Origin: Mytilus trossulus
Taxonomy: Eukaryota > Mollusca > Bivalvia > Mytilida > Mytilidae
Reading direction: 5' to 3'
Assembly (NCBI RefSeq): GCF_036588685.1
Contig: NC_086381.1
Span: 51,273,431 to 51,337,430 of the forward strand
DNA: 64,000 bases
The notes below the pieces were generated by a model, which was not told the DNA's origin, did no database searches, and saw only the letters and a program-made list of their open reading frames with translations. Every line of letters starts with the position of its first letter. Position 1 is the stretch's first letter. The translations under genes were made by a program, and so were the position numbers. Below, one piece after another: positions 1 to 11,990 of the stretch.

Positions 1-23
1 AATTCTGGCCGTATAATTTATAA

Positions 24-215
24 AAAACTGTTCTAGAGTAGAACTGTCAGGATCAGTTCTAGGTAGAACTGTCCAAATCAGTTCTATGTAGAACTGTCCA
101 AATCAGTCCTAGGTAGAGCTGACCAAATCAGTTCTAGATAGAACAGTTCTTACCTAGAACTGACTAAAATGTGTCAGGCTGACAGTTCTACGTACTGTTC
201 TAGAACAGTTCTCCT
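24..215. repeat. Degenerate tandem repeat with GTAGAACTG / AGTTCTA core
   Basis: Four to five imperfect copies of a unit of about 30 bp (core GTAGAACTGTCCAAATCAGT) are followed by inverted forms of the same AGTTCTA/TAGAACT motif. The half-motifs are complementary, so the array can fold on itself. The array may start before the window. Confidence 0.7.
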
Positions 216-3200
216 GACAGATTAAATGAGAGGTTAGAAGTGATCTCCACTGTATATATCCAAAGGCTAGACAACATAAAACGAGCATTGCCGAATGATG
301 TATGACAATGGGTTCAATGTCAGTTGAAACCTTGCAGAAGTCGAAAATGTACCCCTCACAATCATAACAACAGACACTTATCCTAAAGCTTAACGAATCC
401 GCGATACGGACTTGACCACAAAAATGAATCTTCATCAATGAAATAAGGCAAATTCGAGGTTAGGTGAATCCTGTCTGGCGGACATGTAGTTTATAGGATC
501 CAATATACCAAATGTGGGTATCCTATAACTCGTGATAAGTGAGTACTTCACATGACAATAAAACGCTTCATCCTACAATCATCCAACTATTTTACATTTC
601 ATTTTCTGAAAATATTTATACTTTGAAAAACTAAACCTATTGAGGATGTTGAACTATATAGCTTTTCTCAATACCAATAACAAATATTAACTATGATATT
701 ATTGAAGAATAATTTGAACGTCTTCGTAGCATCGGATCTTTCGCGATCCTTTTCACGATCATCAAAAATACGGTACGTGATTTTTTACTATCCAAAAAAT
801 CCATTTTTGTGTAAATAGTTCTTTATTTACCAAATTTCAGATTATGTTTATGCAAAATAACTATAAGAACCATTTGACTAATTCAAATAGAATGCCCTCA
901 TTCGTATTAAACTAGGTTTTCTAGTCGAATTAAAATTTTGTGAAAAAATCATGTTTGTTTACATTTTTCATGTCATTGAAATGTCGAGAAGCAATCTGCC
1001 TTTTGTTGTTTTGTAATAACTGTGTACTTTTAAAACTCGATATTCTCACATACTAATCATAATGTTGAACCATTTTACAGACAGTTTTATTTTGTCGTAA
1101 ATTTGTCTGTGTAATTAATTGAATTATAATATGTATTGACCTTTTATATGTCTTCTCTATTAAATGTCTTTCACGATCCGTTACCAGAACTTTCACGATC
1201 GTCGCTCAATACTTGACCGCCGTTAGATATTCTTTCACGCTCATTTCTCTCGATAAACTGAATAAAACCCGTGTTATAAGTTGGATCCAGGGGGCCCTGA
1301 GGGTCTACCCCTCCTTTCATTGGAAACAGTTAGTTGATTACATATGGAATCACTGAAGCATATATGTAGCGGGCAGTCAGTGGGACCCCTAATATGAAAA
1401 TAATTTGTCTAGATCTTATATTTATTTCCCCGCTGCTCATCGTAAGACCCACAGCCGCCTAATGACAGATTTTCCGCGGGTATTCGTAGGGAAATGGATT
1501 TTGTTAGAATATCTCGAAAATTCCTCTTCGGCCAGAACGGCAAACAAGAAAACTTGCATAATGTAAGCATAATTGTAATCATTCACTGCTACATGTATTG
1601 AAGTTCATTTAAATGAATTTGTAAAAACAAGCATTCATCAGTTATTTTGAAAATGGATTGCATGTTTCAAACGAATTTAATGGCAAATATTAAACAATTG
1701 AATATATATATATATATATTTTTAAATCATTTTATTTGTTTTATTTCTAAATTGAGTAATTGTTTTTCTTGTATATGTTTCATGACCATGAAAACAAGCT
1801 GAAACTTCCTCACAATCAGCACTTTTATCCAGATAGAGAAAATGTGTTTGTTTCCTTCAAGTGGTAACATCATTATCGATATACAATACTAGCAAAATTA
1901 TTTATATATACGTGTGTGTATACAATAAAACTTGATAAGTGTTTTAGTTTGCACTTTTGTGCACATTTAAGAAACTAAATGAAATTTTGTTTTTAAATTG
2001 TTTCAAACTTGTGTATTATTATGAAATTGTTTAATAGCAACACAGTCAAAACTATAATACTGATAAAATGAATATGTTTAGAATTTTGACGAATACAAAA
2101 AACATCTACATATTGTATATTTGTTTATTTGTTCTGACTGCATAATTAGGTTTTAAAACATTTGACTTCAAAACTTTTCATTTTTTTTTCTGAAAAAAAT
2201 AAACTATTCATGACGTATCCATGGTAACATAAGAAAATGAAACATAATTTCCCATGTCTTTTTCGCGTCCTTGATAAGATGTTTATGATTTCATGGTTGT
2301 TTTTTATTCAGGTGTCTGCAAAATTCAAAAATGACCTCAAACAAACAACACAAAAAGGGAGGAATATATGTGGTTATGATTGAAAATTGATATGAACATA
2401 TCAGTTATAAACTAAGGTAGATTCATCATAAACCGCCATCTTGGATTGTACAATCACAGTTCAAAATCGGTCTAGTTATTTGACCAAATCTGCAAATTTG
2501 GAGAAAATTTTGCAATTTAATGGTTAGACTGTTTATTTATATAAAAGAAAACTTGATGATTTATTGTATTATTCAAAATATTTAAACAAATATCGTTTTT
2601 GTTTGTTTTTAAAATCTTTTTTTTTTTAAATGAGCCATGAAAGACATAATTAAGGAACGGGTAAAACTCGTCATCGGTTGCTATGACAACCGATATGCAT
2701 AGCAACCCAAAGTTTGCCATTTGTTGTTTGTTTCATCAAGACTGGTAAGTATGTTAAGTTTGAAGAAAATCGATGACCATCTGTGCCACACTCCCTATGT
2801 AAGTGTTTAAATAGTTACATAAAACCAGCGTTAACATTTAACATTTGGCAGAGGCGTATTTAAGAGGAGACAGGGGGCATGGCCTCCCTTTTTGTGATTC
2901 ATTAGAGAAGACCCCCTCTCATAACAGTCTTGTTATATATTTATACCTCTCTTGCTTGTATAATGATTAACAGCCGAGAAATGTTTTGGCTTTAAAAAAA
3001 TGTCCATACCAGTCAACGGAACAATAAAAGGAAAACATAAAAAGTGGCCATTTCAGAAGCTTCAGGATTTCTAATAATTCAATTATGCGTACCACACATG
3101 AAAAAAACGCCACATTATTGCTTGCATATCTATTGTATTTTTGCAGTTTAACCAATCGTAATCTTTTGTTTAACACTTTTGTTTAATATAAACCAGAATG

Positions 3201-3459
3201 CATAAGATTTCACAAATACGCCGAATTAGAATAACCTGGTTAAATCAAATGAAAAAAAATCAAAAAAAGTACAATAATAATCACTTATTATACGAAACAT
3301 CAAAATTAACCTTATAAAAAAACAGGAATAGTTAATTCCCACATACTAATTCAAACAAATAATGTAAAGAATGATCTTAACAACATCAAAATATTTATTA
3401 AATATAATACCAACAAAACATAAAAACTAGCAAAAAAGAAGAATATTTAAAACAAATAC
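216..3459. other. Gene-free tract left of the PAN exon
   Basis: AT-rich DNA with no ORF that I can support. It holds several TTTCACGATC-like boxes near 735-770 and 1165-1250, a more GC-rich patch at about 1270-1530, and an AT microsatellite near 1700. If the PAN-domain gene continues leftwards this is its first intron. I found no further exon of it here. Confidence 0.5.
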
Positions 3460-3763
3460 CTGGTTTTCTACATGTTCTAATGATTGTCTTAGAGTTGGTA
3501 TCGTTTTCCATTTTGGGTGGACAATCATTGTTCAAATAACAGAACATACTTTTCTCATTGTAGCTGGCAGAACAACAGTCACCATTCTTGGCACATAAAC
3601 GTGAACATTCTATTATTGATGATGCCGTAAGGATTGTGTTCCATGATACTAATCGTTTACTGGTCTCAATTACAAAAGTTCCTTTCCCTTCTTGAAAAAA
3701 CGCAACAGAAAGTGAAATTTGTTTTAACAGGATCCATAATAATGTTAAGTTCGATGCAAACAT
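3460..3763 (-). CDS. First exon of a secreted or membrane PAN/apple-domain protein (partial gene)
   Basis: Minus-strand exon reading ATG at 3763 down to a donor GTATTTG that begins at 3459. It holds 101 codons plus one base, so it ends in phase 1. Residues 1 to about 22 (MFASNLTLLWILLKQISLSV...) look like a signal peptide. Residues about 28-97 fit a PAN/apple domain: CSRLCAKNGDCCSASYN, a CYLNNDC element and a closing RTCRKP give the usual alternating cysteines. Such domains bind protein or carbohydrate in secreted or cell-surface proteins. The phase-1 end suits fusion to another extracellular module, for example an F-type lectin exon, which also starts in phase 1 in this window, but no downstream exon lies between here and the left edge. 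The remaining exons are presumably outside. PAN assignment is fairly firm; overall protein identity is unknown. Confidence 0.68.
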
Positions 3764-3799
3764 TTCTTACTTTCTTTTGAATAAATTCTAATATGTTTG

Positions 3800-3806
3800 T
3801 TATATA
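3800..3806 (-). promoter_or_regulatory. Candidate TATA box of the PAN-domain gene
   Basis: TATATAA on the minus strand, 37 bp upstream of the ATG at 3763. The spacing allows a very short 5' UTR, similar to the GIMAP gene in this window. AT-rich background makes chance matches likely. Confidence 0.3.
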
Positions 3807-4083
3807 CAAAAGTATATATTAAATGTATGAAGCAGTCAACTAATGTAGGATTTCACCACTATGTGACAACAATTATATATATATTTTTTAAATTCATTAA
3901 CCAGTCAAAAGAGCTATATCGATTGCAAGGTATTATAATATTGGTTAGATTAATATCAATTTTTTTATTTATCTAAAAATGGTTCAATGATAAGAATGAT
4001 ACAAACCTACACGTCATGTAATATTGTAAAACTTGTAATAATTATGTTGAAAAGTTTTTGCGATTAAAGTACCACCAATGTTT

Positions 4084-4791
4084 AGTCAGGGGCGTTACTT
4101 AAACAAGTTCATTTTTTTTAATAACTTATATAAGTAATTTTTTATTTTAAAAAATAATAAAATTACTTAATAGAGTTATTTTAATTTTCAATAGAAACAT
4201 AGACTGAATGTAGTCTTCATGATTTTAAACAACATTTTATATCATAGAATAAAGAATTTATCAAATTTGAGAGAGTATAAAGATAAAGGGTTACTTTGAA
4301 AATAATGACAAAAATATTACTTGAATAAGTTAGTTTAAACATTTTTGAAAAAAATAGCAATTACACTTATCTATGGCATAAATGTAATTGATTTAGGTTA
4401 CAAATTATAAATAACTTCAGGTCTTAATTAATTCACAAGTATCTATGTATTTATATCAGTCTATCTTCAAGATTGTAGAGGAAAATGATGATTTAATAGT
4501 CCCAAGAGACCAAACTTTGACCCAGAAGCGTCGGTATGAAAGATAAGTGCGTCGGAAAGATAATTAGTGTTTCTGGAGCATTAATTTTAATATATCAAGG
4601 GAAAAATAACCAGATAGCTGTGAAAATTATTCAAAGCTAGTAAAATCTGTCTTCTTGGACACCTATAAAGATAGTATTAAGAAAAATAACTTATATAAGT
4701 TATATTTGATTTAGCCTCGTTTTCAACATTACTTGTACATTGTTGTATAGGTAATTTTAATTGTTACTTGTTTAAGTAATGCCCCTGACTG
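4084..4791. mobile_element. Non-autonomous TIR DNA transposon (about 708 bp)
   Basis: The ends are inverted: AGTCAGGGGCGTTACTTAAA at 4084 and its near-complement TTTAAGTAATGCCCCTGACT ending at 4790. Both sides are flanked by ATGTTT (4078-4083 and 4792-4797), a possible 6-bp target duplication. The inside is AT-rich with no coding frame, and both halves contain AACTTATATAAGT palindromes. Superfamily not assigned: the CAGGGG terminus is hAT-like but an 8-bp duplication is not visible. Confidence 0.65.
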
Positions 4792-5045
4792 ATGTTTGTG
4801 TGCGTGATGTGTATTACTTATGTTATTTCAACTGATTGATCTATTTTAAGATGTGTGTAATGAGAATGATTACCGTTATCGTTATTGATTTCTAATCACG
4901 TATCAGTGTCACAAAGAAGTTTTACAAAAGAAGTGTGTACGACAAGGGACGAATAGAATAGTTTAATTTTATATCCACAATTTTCAAATGTGACAGTTGT
5001 GAAAAGTTTGCAACCTTAATACTATTTTCACGAACATCAACGGTT

Positions 5046-5231
5046 GTGTCTCACTATTACGTTTGCGAAACACACATAACGTGTTTACAAATTTTAACCA
5101 AATCTATGACCATAACTAGTCATTTCATTGATGAGTTTATCCCAAAACACCTATCAATAGATGGACCGGTCTATGCTAAGCGAACACCGCCCCGCCCAGT
5201 CAAATCAAATAAATCAAGTAATATTCGCTGA
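5046..5231 (+). CDS. Possible terminal exon with a basic, proline-rich tail (weak)
   Basis: The last 40 codons (from about 5108) read SHFIDEFIPKHLSIDGPVYA then KRTPPRPVKSNKSSNIR and stop at 5229-5231. They are richer in G+C than the flanks and contain a PPRP SH3-type motif, as in cytoplasmic tails. Several AATAAA signals follow (near 5413 and 5486). I could not find a convincing acceptor or an upstream exon, and the open frame is short. It could be the last exon of a membrane protein or chance. No function is claimed. Confidence 0.25.
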   Translation: MSHYYVCETHITCLQILTKSMTITSHFIDEFIPKHLSIDGPVYAKRTPPRPVKSNKSSNIR

Positions 5232-5544
5232 AGAAGGAACGTTCGTGAGAAAATATAAACAATGTGAATGACAAGTAATTGATACTATGATTTTTGGCAG
5301 ACTTATTTCAATTCTGTTAAAAACATCTGCAACCTTCAGGAAGTTAGTTTGTCTAAGTTGATATATATATCAGCGATGACTGTTACTGTTCAAGTTTTAC
5401 AAGATTGATCCCAAATAAATTTTGAAATAGTAGATGGTGTTGTTCCTATATAATTACTGGTTATACATATCTATAACAATACTTCAATAAAACATTTGAT
5501 ATCTGTGATTTAAGCCTTTGTATATCAACTAAAATGGGCTGAAA

Positions 5545-5782
5545 ATATCAACAGCTTTACTATACTGAATAACAAGCTGATGTGTATTATTCAAGTAAGG
5601 ACGAAACTATTGTACATTATTTTAAAAATTAAAATTGAGTGTCTCGGTACCTGCACATTACAAATTCATATTGCTACCTTCATGCTATTAATAATGTGTC
5701 GTGTTATTTTTCAATGCGTTTTGTCTGTAAGAGAGTAGGCATTAAGAACTTTGAACTTTCTTTTAGGTCCTCTAATGTTTAA
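5545..5782. repeat. Duplicated segment, copy 1 of unit A
   Basis: About 240 bp (starting GGGCTGAAAATATCAACAGC) that recurs at 6648-6897 in the same orientation with a few percent divergence and small indels. Non-coding as far as can be seen. Confidence 0.75.
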
Positions 5783-6262
5783 TAATTGTGACTACTCCCA
5801 TATCTGCGCCTAGTGTTTTTTTGTTGATGGGATGTACAACTACACGTCCACGTCCACTTGCCTTTTTTATCCATCTTGTGAGTTATATGCCTTTTGTCAA
5901 CTGATGTTGATAGTTCGTTCTTATGTGTTACTGTTATACTACTGTCCCAGGTTAGGGAAACGTTTGGATCCCGCTTACATTTTGTATGTATGTTCCTGTC
6001 CCAAGTCAGGAGCCTGTAATTCAGTGTTGTCTTTGTTTATATGTTACATTATTGTTTTTCGTTTCTTTTTTACCTGAAGTATGCTGTAAGTTTTTTCGTT
6101 TTAGATTGTCATTTCGGTTTTTTTTATAGCTGATTATGCAGTATGGGCTTTGCTCATTGCTGAATGCCATACAGTGACCTATAGGTGTTAATTTATTTGT
6201 CATTTTGGTCTCTTGTGGAAAACTGTCTCATTGGAAATCATACCACATTTTTCTTTTAATTT
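5783..6262 (-). repeat. SINE-like interspersed repeat (family S), long copy
   Basis: Read on the minus strand it starts with a head resembling GATGTGGTATGATTGCCAAT followed by GAGACA, the recurring head of this family in the window, and carries the CTCCTGACTTGGGACAGG block further on. Short open frames inside it (for example around 5832-6077) recur in the copy at 7.2-7.6 kb and are repeat translation, not genes. Confidence 0.7.
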
Positions 6263-6289
6263 GACAAATGTCAATCTAGGCATGGTCAA

Positions 6290-6640
6290 AGTACATTATA
6301 ATGAATATCAGACGTTTTGTTTAATTCTTATTTTCATTCATTCGTGTTTTGTTTTTTTTTCATTTTGAAGAGAGTATGTTTTAAGAACGTAAATTATTAG
6401 TATCTATATTATCTTTTAAAAAATCTGATTTTACTTATTCTGATACAAATTCACAAATATGTTTCAAAACAAGTCGTTTCAGCAGTTTAAGATATGTTGC
6501 AAGCATAAATGCATATTAAAGTTTGTACGTCAATGTTTATTATTTGATTGTTTAAACAATATTTTAACCTATACTTTCGCATCCTAGGATCTTCAAATTA
6601 TACCACATTGATGGGAATTTGCAGATGGTGCTATTCTTAA
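6290..6640. repeat. Duplicated segment, copy 1 of unit C
   Basis: Contains AAATTATTAGTATCTATAT, TCGTTTCAGCAGTTTAAGAT and a tail ending TTTGCAGATGGTGCTATTCT. Related copies lie at 7610-7745 (tail only) and 9943-10375 (most of the unit). Confidence 0.7.
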
Positions 6641-6647
6641 CATGGGT

Positions 6648-6897
6648 TGAAAATATCAACAGCTTTACTATACTGGATAACAAGCTGATTTGTGTATTAT
6701 TCAAGTAAGGACGAAACTATTGTACATTATTTTAAAAATTAAAATTGAGTGTCTCGGTACATGCACGTTACAAATTCATATTGCAAACTTCATGCTATTA
6801 TTAAATATGTCGTGTTATTGTTCAATGATTTTTGTCTGTAAGAGAGTAGGCATTATGAATATTGAACTTTCTTTTAGGTCCTCTAATGTATCTTTCA
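6648..6897. repeat. Duplicated segment, copy 2 of unit A
   Basis: Direct-orientation copy of 5545-5782, about 1.1 kb downstream. With the S-family copy and unit C it forms a tandem segmental duplication. Confidence 0.75.
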
Positions 6898-7227
6898 GCA
6901 TACATGTTTGATATCATCATTTCATCCTTGCTGATGAATTTAATCAATTCAGAATAATACATTTTTTGCATTGAAACTGATATTATTTATTCACTTATCC
7001 TTATATTAATATACATAGTATAAAATAAAAACCTTATACTTGATGCATCTAAAGTGCTTCGTTTGGATTATTCTTCATCAAAATCGTTTCAACAAAAAAT
7101 CCATTTCAAATCCATGTTTTCATATTTAAGGAGCTCTTTTATAAAGGACCAGAAAGAATTGCCAAGTAGAGTCTAAGATGCATGATTTTGGTTTGGTTGT
7201 AAATGGCTTTGAACTAACTGTCAGATA

Positions 7228-7612
7228 ATTGTGACTACTCCCATATCTGCACCTAGTGTCTTTTTGTTGATGGGATGTATAACTTCACGTCCACGTCCAC
7301 TTGCCTTTTGTTATCCATCTTGTGAGTTATATGCCGTTGTCAACTGATGTTGATAGTTCGTTCTTATGTTTTACTTTTATACCACTGTCCCAGGTTAGGG
7401 AAACGTTTGGATCCCGCTTACATTTTGTATGTATGTTCCTGTCCCAAGTCAGGAGCCTGTAATTCAGTGTTGTCTGTTTATATGTTACATTATTGTTTTT
7501 CGTTTCTTTTTTACCTGAAGTATGCCGTAAGTTTTTTCGTTGTCATTGTCATTTCGGGGCTTTTTATAGCTGATTAAGCAGTATGGGCTTTGCTCATTGT
7601 TGAATGCCAAAG
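7228..7612 (-). repeat. SINE-like repeat (family S), duplicated copy truncated at its head
   Basis: Matches 5783-6170 closely, with the same internal blocks in the same order, but breaks off where unit C' begins at 7610. It therefore travelled with the segmental duplication rather than inserting independently. Confidence 0.7.
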
Positions 7613-7925
7613 TAAATGCATATTAAAGTCTGTACGTCAATGTTTATTATTTGATTGTTTAAACAATATTTTAACATATACTATCGCATCCTAGGATCTG
7701 CAAATTATACAACATTGATGGGAATTTGCAGATGGTGCTATTCTTTACATATGTTTTGTAATACTAAAGGTACTTATTAAATCTTACCTATTTTGAAAAA
7801 CTATAATTAAAGATGACGTTTACTTCGAAATCAATATAATATTGGTTACTAACGACAAATGTGTTGTTCTTTTTATAAGCCTACGTTTTATATCTAATTC
7901 AACTTTCAACATTCCTTAACTTTTG
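7610..7925. repeat. Duplicated segment: tail of unit C followed by sub-repeat D
   Basis: The unit C tail (7610-7745) is followed by a sequence of about 185 bp containing AATATAATATTGGTTACTAA and CAACTTTCAACATT, which occurs twice more at 10375-10560 and 10555-10735. Confidence 0.65.
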
Positions 7926-8339
7926 TATGGTTTTCAAAGTATGGCTAACCTTTACTTTCTTTTACATTTTATTAACTGTAAATAATGCTTAAACAAAAAT
8001 TATAGTATTTAGAAATGTGAGGGTTGAACAAAAGTGGTATTTTGATTGTAGTGTTACTGACATTGTCAATGTATTTTTTTTATTTATGTTTACTGTTGAA
8101 TTAAAACGAAAAAAATTCAAAAACAAAAACAACAACCAGATGAGCAAGGGAGGAAAGCTCTATTTGCCTTGAAATCATCAAAAGTACTATCCTTATATTT
8201 GAATGGTTTCAAATACCTTAATTTGTTTGATACATAAAAAAGAAGAATGGTATGCTATGGCTGTGAGATATGGGGCTTTAATCAAGCTCCGAATATTGAA
8301 AATGTTCAGTTAGATATTCGCAAACATATGTTAGGTGTC

Positions 8340-8650
8340 AAACAATGTACAAAAGAGGGACGAAAGATACCAGAGGGACAGTCAAACTCATAAATCGAAA
8401 ATAATCTGACAACGCCATGGCTCAAAATGAAAAGGACAAACAGACAAACAATAGTACACATGACACAACATAGAAAACTAAAGAATAAACACCACGAAGA
8501 ACCCCACCAAAAATTAGGGGTGATCGCAGATGGTCCGGAAGGGTAAGCAGATCCTGTTCTACATGTGACACCTGTCGTGTTGCTTTTGAGTTACAAATCC
8601 TGTAAAAAGTCTAATTCGGTAGGTCACATTGATGAAGGGGAAGGGGATTG
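8340..8650 (+). repeat. Interspersed repeat family G, longest copy
   Basis: Starts near AAAAGAGGGACGAAAGATAC and CAGAGGGACAGTCAAACTC, and includes CTGACAACGCCATGGCTC and GATCCTGTTCTACATGTGAC. Related fragments lie at 37660-37830 (minus), 43465-43600 (plus), about 46435-46490 (plus) and 53012-53215 (minus). Confidence 0.65.
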
Positions 8651-9942
8651 CAATGGTGTATTATGAGCAAGGTAGATATCCTTTGGTAAATCTGAGATTG
8701 TATAATATTATAAGATATTGATTTAAACTTTTATCAACAAATAATTTTATTCTCAATTTGATTTACAAAGGAACAGGTATTGCATCGATGTAATAGCAGA
8801 AAATGTTGGATTATCAGCTGAAGCATTTATTGTTTAATTTGGGTCAGAATGACTTCTAATATCACTAAGATAATATAGTTGTGTGAATAACACTCTTGAG
8901 AATTTCATAAAAACAGCAGAACTGGAGTATTTGATCAACCTAATCAGTTCTTGAATCAATTATTGAATGGCTCGCCGCCAGTGGTTTAAGTATAAATACT
9001 TTGTAAATAATGTTTGTTAAAAATTTTACAAAACTAAAAGTGTGAATTTTAGAGTGAATCTAACGAGATTTAGATTGTCTTCACATATCTTCAAATTTGT
9101 TGAAACAGGCCAATATCACGGTTTTAATAAATTAGAAAAAAACCAAACGCACTCTTTATACTTTAATACGAGAAAAAACGACTATTGTTGCATTTTACAG
9201 TGTAATTGTTATCATGCATAATGAGATAGATCATTCAGCCATTTTATTATAGGCGTTCGTCGTCATTTAAGTTGATACAGTTGTTGAGCAAACAAAATGT
9301 AAAAAAAACCATATGTAACATTTGTAAATTTCTTGTCCATGCATTAAACGTGGAACAGACATGTTATAAGTCAGCAATACTTAATTTAGATCATTAATTT
9401 CCTCGGATATATTCATTTATCAGTTATGTATGTAACATGTATTTATTAATCATATATTGTATTTGCATATATATCATAAATTACATGTATTTGTGCTGAT
9501 GAGCATTATTTGCTCAAAGTTAAAAAAGAATTGAATTGAATTGAAACTGAAATGATTCATAAAACGTCTTTCTGAAATTGTCTTGATTAATTGATACTTT
9601 ATTAAGAATCAGGGGTTTCAATTTCCGTATACAATTGACCGTACATGGAAGTGTCATTTAAAAAATATTTTAGTCATTTAGATATGAAAAGGATTGATCA
9701 ACAGACACAGCCTAAACAAGCTCTCGCCATATAACGTGTACACGCTAAATGAAGAAAAAAAAACTGTATTTAAAATAAAGTAATACAGTAGGAAATGCAT
9801 GCTACTTATGAGCACACACAAGAAACTATATATTTTTGATATCTATGTTTGTATATGTACGTAACAACATAAGGAGCTCATAAAGGACATAAAAGAATCG
9901 CCAAATTCCACAATTATCAATTTTTACATGATCAAACTGTAT
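8651..9942. other. No gene seen
   Basis: AT-rich intergenic sequence with short homopolymer runs. No ORF, splice-linked frame or clear repeat end that I can support. Confidence 0.5.
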
Positions 9943-10735
9943 TTCAATGAAATTCAGACATTTTTTCACTTCTTATTTTCATTCCTTCATTTCTTTCATT
10001 TCGAATTGTGTAAAAACTGTAAATTATTAGTATCTATATCATCACATTTAATCCCCTGATTTTACTTCAGAAGTTGTTTCTTTGTCTTATTCTGATTATA
10101 CTAAAAAGCAATGTATTTTAAAAATTTGTCGTTTCAGCAGTTTAAGATATCTACTACTTTTTCGTATTACAGATGTGAACGACAATTTCCTTAACAATTA
10201 CATGTTATAGTTCGAGTTTCTTTTCTATTGTTGCAAACACAAATATAAATTAAAGTTTCTACGTCAATGTTTATTATTTGATTGTTTAAACAATATGTCA
10301 ACCTGTATTATTACACTCCACGATCTTCAAAGTATACAACATTGATGGGTATTTGCAGATGGTGCTATTCTGTTTATATGTTTGGTAAAACTAAAGATAT
10401 TTATTAATTTTAACCTATTTTGAAAAAAAAAAATAGTTGAAGATAATGTTTACTTCGAAATCAATATAATATTGGTTACTAACGATGAATGTTTTGTTCT
10501 ATTTGTGTGCTAACATTTAATATTTTATACAACTTTCAACATTTTTCAACAATCATATGTTTGATAAAACTAAAGGTACTTATTGATTCTTACTTGTTTC
10601 ATAAAACAATAATTAAGGATAGTGTTTACCTCGTCATCAATATAATATTGGTTACTAATGACGAATGTTTTCTAATTTTCATAAGCTAAAATTTTATATT
10701 TTTTGCAACTTTCAACACTTCTTAACTTTTATATG
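9943..10735. repeat. Third copy of unit C plus two tandem D sub-repeats
   Basis: 9943-10375 matches unit C at 6290-6640. 10375-10560 and 10555-10735 are two direct copies of sub-repeat D, each with AATATAATATTGGTTACTAA and a CAACTTTCAACA end. The block lies 2.2 kb beyond the tandem pair, so at least three duplication steps are implied. Confidence 0.65.
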
Positions 10736-11544
10736 GTTTCCAAAGAATTGAATAACCATTCACTTCCTTTAACAAATTTGAGGGGTTGACATGTGAGTTC
10801 GGGGCCGTTATTTGAACCTAGCTATATGTTGATATATTTATAATTTCGTGGTTCTTCTTTGCCCATGAAATCAACCAAAAACGGTATCCAACGAATACTA
10901 TTGAATCAACAGTACTCACACAATGAAAGCCAACGATAAATAACTACTTGTTCACGTCAGTAGAAGAGCTATATGACCAAAAAGTCTTTAATTGAAAAAA
11001 TGGTCGGATGAAATGGTTATATGGCTAGCCAAACCTTATATATATATATAACAATGTCTAAAATACCGCAAAAAATTACTAAATTATACATGTATGTGAA
11101 ATCGCCAAGTTGTCCGAAATAAACAATACACAATATTTTTCAATATAAAACGACTTTTGTAACTCTCAAATCGACCTTCGTACTATTTGTAACATTCAAC
11201 TCGATACCTGACAACAAGTGAACAAATGACATATTTTGTTAATAGTAAACAATAAGATAAAACATGCTAGACAGAGGAACTGACGAGCAGTAATCTGAAA
11301 TTTCTATGGACAACTTATATGTTGAATATGCAGGTATTTTTAAGGAAACAATCTGTGTTGACCTCTTAATTTTTTTCTTTTGGTTAGGAGTTCCTTCTTA
11401 CACTTGTCAAAAAATATGGTCATTGACTCCCGATCATTAAATTTCACAGCAAGATATATATTGACAATGTTTTTTCCCTTAGCAATCCAAACTTTTCTGA
11501 TTTAGTTCTATAATATATCTTCAAAAAAAAAAAAAAAAAACCAG

Positions 11545-11706
11545 GTTTAATCCACCATTTTCTACATTTGCAAATGCCTGTACCAAGTCAGGAATATGAC
11601 AGTTCTTGTCCATTGGGTTTTGATGTGTTTTGTTATTTCATTTTGCCATGTGATTATTGACTTTTGATTTGATTTTCCTCTAAGTTCGGTATTTTTATGA
11701 TTTTAC
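11545..11706 (+). repeat. Short repeat family M, plus copy
   Basis: Contains CCTGTACCAAGTCAGGAATA followed by TGACAGTTCTTGTCCATT and ends with TTTTATGATTTTACTTTTT. The same family forms the insertion in the lectin exon at 14221-14368. Other copies: 28866-29005 and 33826-33965 (plus), 60428-60565 (plus), 49608-49800 and 59802-60080 (minus). Confidence 0.7.
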
Positions 11707-11784
11707 TTTTTAAGAAACAGCATGCACCTCCACCTCATTGTATATGTATACCTCGAATTAAACAGAGGTCATCTAAGTACCAGG

Positions 11785-11990
11785 ATCTTTTACGAAAAAG
11801 TAAATTATTATCAAATATCGAAAATTCTAAACGCAAAGTCCATAATCAAATGGCAAAATCAAAACATCAACCACATCAAACGAATGGATAACAATTATCA
11901 TATTCCTGACTTGATATGGATAGTTCCTCACGTAGAGAATTATGAATTGGAACCTGTTTTGTAAGCTAATAAGGCTATCACTTGTATAAC
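11785..11990 (-). repeat. Short repeat family M, diverged minus copy
   Basis: Contains the reverse form (CATATTCCTGACTTG at about 11897) and lies about 80 bp from the plus-strand copy at 11545-11706. The two form an inverted pair that could fold back. Small open frames here are repeat translation. Confidence 0.6.

Noticed and set aside
735-1250. Scattered TTTCACGATC boxes as operator-like sites
   Set aside because: No adjacent gene and irregular spacing; more likely the eroded ends of a repeat.
5832-7577. Repeated small proteins around 5832-6077 and 7347-7577
   Set aside because: They are translations of the same interspersed repeat in two duplicated copies; not conserved as coding.
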